Below, one piece after another: positions 61,450 through 64,000 of a stretch of 64,000 nt of DNA (the stretch's first letter is position 1; each line of letters opens with the position of its first letter). Source of the DNA: Stichopus chloronotus (taxonomy: Eukaryota > Echinodermata > Holothuroidea > Aspidochirotida > Stichopodidae); assembly GCA_021234535.1 (NCBI GenBank), contig CM037840.1, positions 18,555,415-18,619,414 of the forward strand, written 5' to 3'. The position numbers were made by a program, and so were the translations under genes. The notes beneath the pieces were generated by a model. The model saw nothing but the letters and a program-made list of their open reading frames with translations, did no database searches and was not told the origin of the DNA.

Positions 61450-62385
61450 AAGGGTTCTTCTTCGTAATGTAATGCACGTTTACATTACATATGAAAGCTC
61501 TCCAAGCTTCACTTCTTGAGATTGATGACATTGTCCTCCACCATAGCAACAGGTCTCCTATACTCAGTGTGGTACATTTATATTTCAAATATGAGATTCG
61601 TCCAAGTTTTCCTTTTTGAAATGTCGTGTTTGCATAGTTTTCACAAGTTAGTCCCTGTTGACCCTAATGTCTTTGACCCCCAGGAAGAGTAATAGGTTTC
61701 TTCTACTCAATGTTACACCTACAAAGCAAAAATGAGATATCGTGTCAAATGATCTTTGACCTTCACCAAACACACTGTTTCTTTTACCCAATGTGGTACA
61801 CCTACATACGAAACATGGGATTTTTCGAAGTTTCCTCGCTTGAGATATCATGTGAAGCGTTTTGTTCCCATTTAGCATACGTTAACCCTTAATGAATATT
61901 GACCTCCACGAAAAGCAAGAGGATTCTTTTACTCCATGTGGTAAACCTACATTCCAAATTTGAGATCTGTCCCTGCTTTCCTTCTTGACATATCGTGTTT
62001 ACAAGGGTTTCACATTTTGACCTATGTTGACCCCCAATGACCATTGACCTGTAACAAAGACTGGCGCTCTTCTGCTCAACGTAGTTCTCTAAAGTAGCAT
62101 ACAAAAAAAAAGAGATCTTTTCAAGCTTTTCCACTTGGAGATGTCACGTTTACAAAATCTCACAATTTGACCCCTGTTTACCCAAAATGACCTTCGACTT
62201 CCACCAAAAACGATAGGATTTTGTCACTCAATGTGGTACACCTACATAAATATGAGATTCATCCAAGCTTTGCTTCTTTAGAATTCAGGGCGTCACGGGC
62301 ATGCATACACACATACGTACACGCATAAATACACACGTACGCATGATAGTTACAAAGGTTACGATTTTCATAGAAACAAAAAAGA
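61450..62385. repeat. Array of a ~150-bp dispersed repeat with CA-rich tail
   Basis: Five or six degenerate units are seen, marked by CTCAATGTGGTACACCTACA-like words at about 61566, 61707, 61786, 61928, 62077 and 62226. Each is followed by ATGAGAT, CTTCTTGAGAT-like, TTTGACC and TTGACCTCCACCAAAA-like words. The array ends in an ACACACGTACG-rich tail and GTTACGATTTTCAT, exactly as at 15585-15945. Confidence 0.8.
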
Positions 62386-64000
62386 ACAAGATGAAAATCA
62401 AAAGACTCTAATATTGCATCACTAACACATATTTGTTCGACTAAACTCCACAGATTTAGCGTAATAATCTGTAAGATTTGAATTCTGAAACGATGACAAA
62501 AGGAACCATCCAAACAAAGACCAACATATACATTTCAACTAAACATTAGGAATACAACAAGTTGACCTGCGTATTATTCTTTAGTTACATCATAAGAAGT
62601 ACCAGCTTAATAGCACATGATGTATTCACTCTTAAATACAATAAATCAGATAAAAGCTCAATGAAGGATAGAAGATGTTGAGGACAAACGCTGAGGTGGT
62701 GACTAAAATGTTTAATAAACCTTCCTGAAACAAATATACTTCAGCTGCTCCCAGTACAAATCCTCGCTAACTTGTCACTTCTACCATAATAATCTTTCTT
62801 GTGCTACTGCATTGATTTATTTTAGGACATGGAGACAAAGTAGCTGAGTTGTAAATGCTCATCAATTTATACCACATTATCAGTAAAAATTAGTATTGGA
62901 GACTTCATTGGGATATGCTATTTGAGATACCACAGAACGACTTTTTAAATCTGGTCCTCCACCTTTTAGGTGACATCATCAATACGCACACATACATATA
63001 GTTTTTTTTTGGGGGGGGAGGGGGGTGGTATTGAACTTTTTTGGAAAAAAGTTGCTGAATACTTGTTTACATTCAAAACAATGAACATTTTTGGCATTTT
63101 GACATTTCATAAAAAAATTATGTTTCCAGCAAACAACAGGCGAATGGCTTCATATACCTTTTAGAACAAACCCAACACGTCAGAAAACTACCCTGAAAAG
63201 AACAGGGCCATAGCTGATTGCCAATCTGAATCAAGTCTGAAAATTTTATCCGAAACAGTGAAAAATGAACGAAACATTGGCAAAATTTTGCCCCCATTCA
63301 TTAATACCCATGCACAAACTTCACCCGATTTAAAATCTGCAAACACATTTTTGATCCTCACGGAATTCCTTACGCGGTTTTCACAGCAATTATGCAAGAG
63401 CGCCACCGAATTGTTCAACAATCGTTTTTCCACAATGCGTTGTAGATTTACAGGAATGAATGCCTACACAAGACTCCCGTGGGCTGGAGCATTGGCCCTT
63501 TTACATCGAAGCAGTATATTTGTTTACAGAAGCATTGCGTTTGTTTCTCCATGCCAAACGAAAGCCATTGGATGATTAAGTCTGAACACATGCTACGATA
63601 AATTTAAATTAAAGTACAGAAACAGAAGGAATAACAGCAAAATCTAGATTTTTCGTTGAAACCAGAAGGAATAACAGCAAAAAACCGTAATTACACACAT
63701 TCTTATTGAGTTTGATGCACAGCGGTATAATTTCGATCATATGCTATTTATAGAACTTAAATTAGATCCAGTTATAAATGAACGTAACATATCTGTGGAT
63801 GCAAAATGCAAGACCTCAGTTAGCTTCCATAGAGATTTAGTCATCCAGATCAATACACCTTAACAGTGTACATGTGATACACGAAATTTACGAGGTCGAG
63901 GTAAAGGTACGGTAGAAAGAAAAGTTGATATAGTTTTTTGTTAGAGGGGGGGGGGGGGGACTTAAATCTTAAGTGAATAGGTTACTGTAGTACATGTACC
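62386..64000. other. No gene recognised; poly-G runs
   Basis: A 14-G run lies at 63946-63959, and a TTTTGGGGGGGGAGGGGGG tract near 63007-63024. The open frames at 63188-63433 (-) and 63258-63575 (+) overlap one another and show no domain. A short duplication, AGAAGGAATAACAGCAAAA, occurs at about 63624 and 63665. Confidence 0.4.

Noticed and set aside
63188..63575. Overlapping open frames on both strands near the right end
   Set aside because: Neither has a domain or splice support. The region may be a dispersed repeat, but I found no second copy in the window.

Overview
This is a eukaryotic, AT-rich, intron-rich invertebrate window. Its long non-coding stretches are packed with foldback transposons and dispersed repeats, and there are no bacterial-style gene arrays. 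The motif TAGGCCTA recurs (for example near 7248, 10383, 10441, 44543, 49600 and 61251). The only recognisable protein locus is a death-fold/NACHT/LRR (NLR-like) gene of the kind greatly expanded in echinoderms and other invertebrate deuterostomes. I lean towards an echinoderm, possibly a sea cucumber; this is an inference, not a proven assignment.

Region 1-24840: I see no supportable host gene. It holds a 355-bp foldback element with TA target duplications (5342-5700), a 200-bp foldback element with a perfect 6-bp duplication (10657-10868), a G-quadruplex motif (12493-12520), several dispersed repeats, a two-copy 266-bp tandem duplication (19451-19981), and a broken Penelope-like GIY-YIG endonuclease fragment followed by a hammerhead-like core (20527-20937).

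Region 24841-51337: one + strand NLR-like locus can be rebuilt from splice sites, reading phase and exon paralogy. A death-fold exon (24841-25146) feeds in phase into a large NACHT exon (26245-27772). Downstream come small LRR-like exons in a repeating four-exon cassette (A: 120 nt, phase 0-0; B: 206 nt, 0-2; C: 77-83 nt, 2-1; D: 53-56 nt, 1-0). The first cassette A part is fused to the NACHT exon. A second cassette follows at 40514, 47745, 49701 and 51282. Two D exons (37484-37536 and 37632-37684) lie side by side with identical length and phases, so they can only be used one at a time. The NACHT exon has three lesions (a 2-bp frameshift in an AG repeat, an in-frame TGA and an in-frame TAG), and the second cassette's B exon ends in a stop. 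The copy is therefore probably a pseudogene or a null allele.

The NLR introns are swollen by one dispersed repeat family present at 29600-30453, 30569-33311, 38558-39727 and 51130-51240. The copy at 30569-33311 has been entered by two further elements. One is a TTAA-flanked foldback (31323-32035). The other is a TA-flanked foldback (32094-33084) whose interior is an array of GATATC-centred repeats. The copy at 38558 provides the empty site for the TTAA insertion. A minus-strand LINE reverse-transcriptase tail lies at 46971-47294.

Region 51338-64000: mostly repeats. These are a perfect 16-bp hairpin (52995-53034), a 254-bp tandem duplication (53621-54126), a hAT-like MITE with 8-bp flanks (54362-54672), a possible decayed third-cassette exon (58252-58344), a GAT-rich simple repeat (60897-61150) and an array of a ~150-bp repeat also found at 15585-15945.
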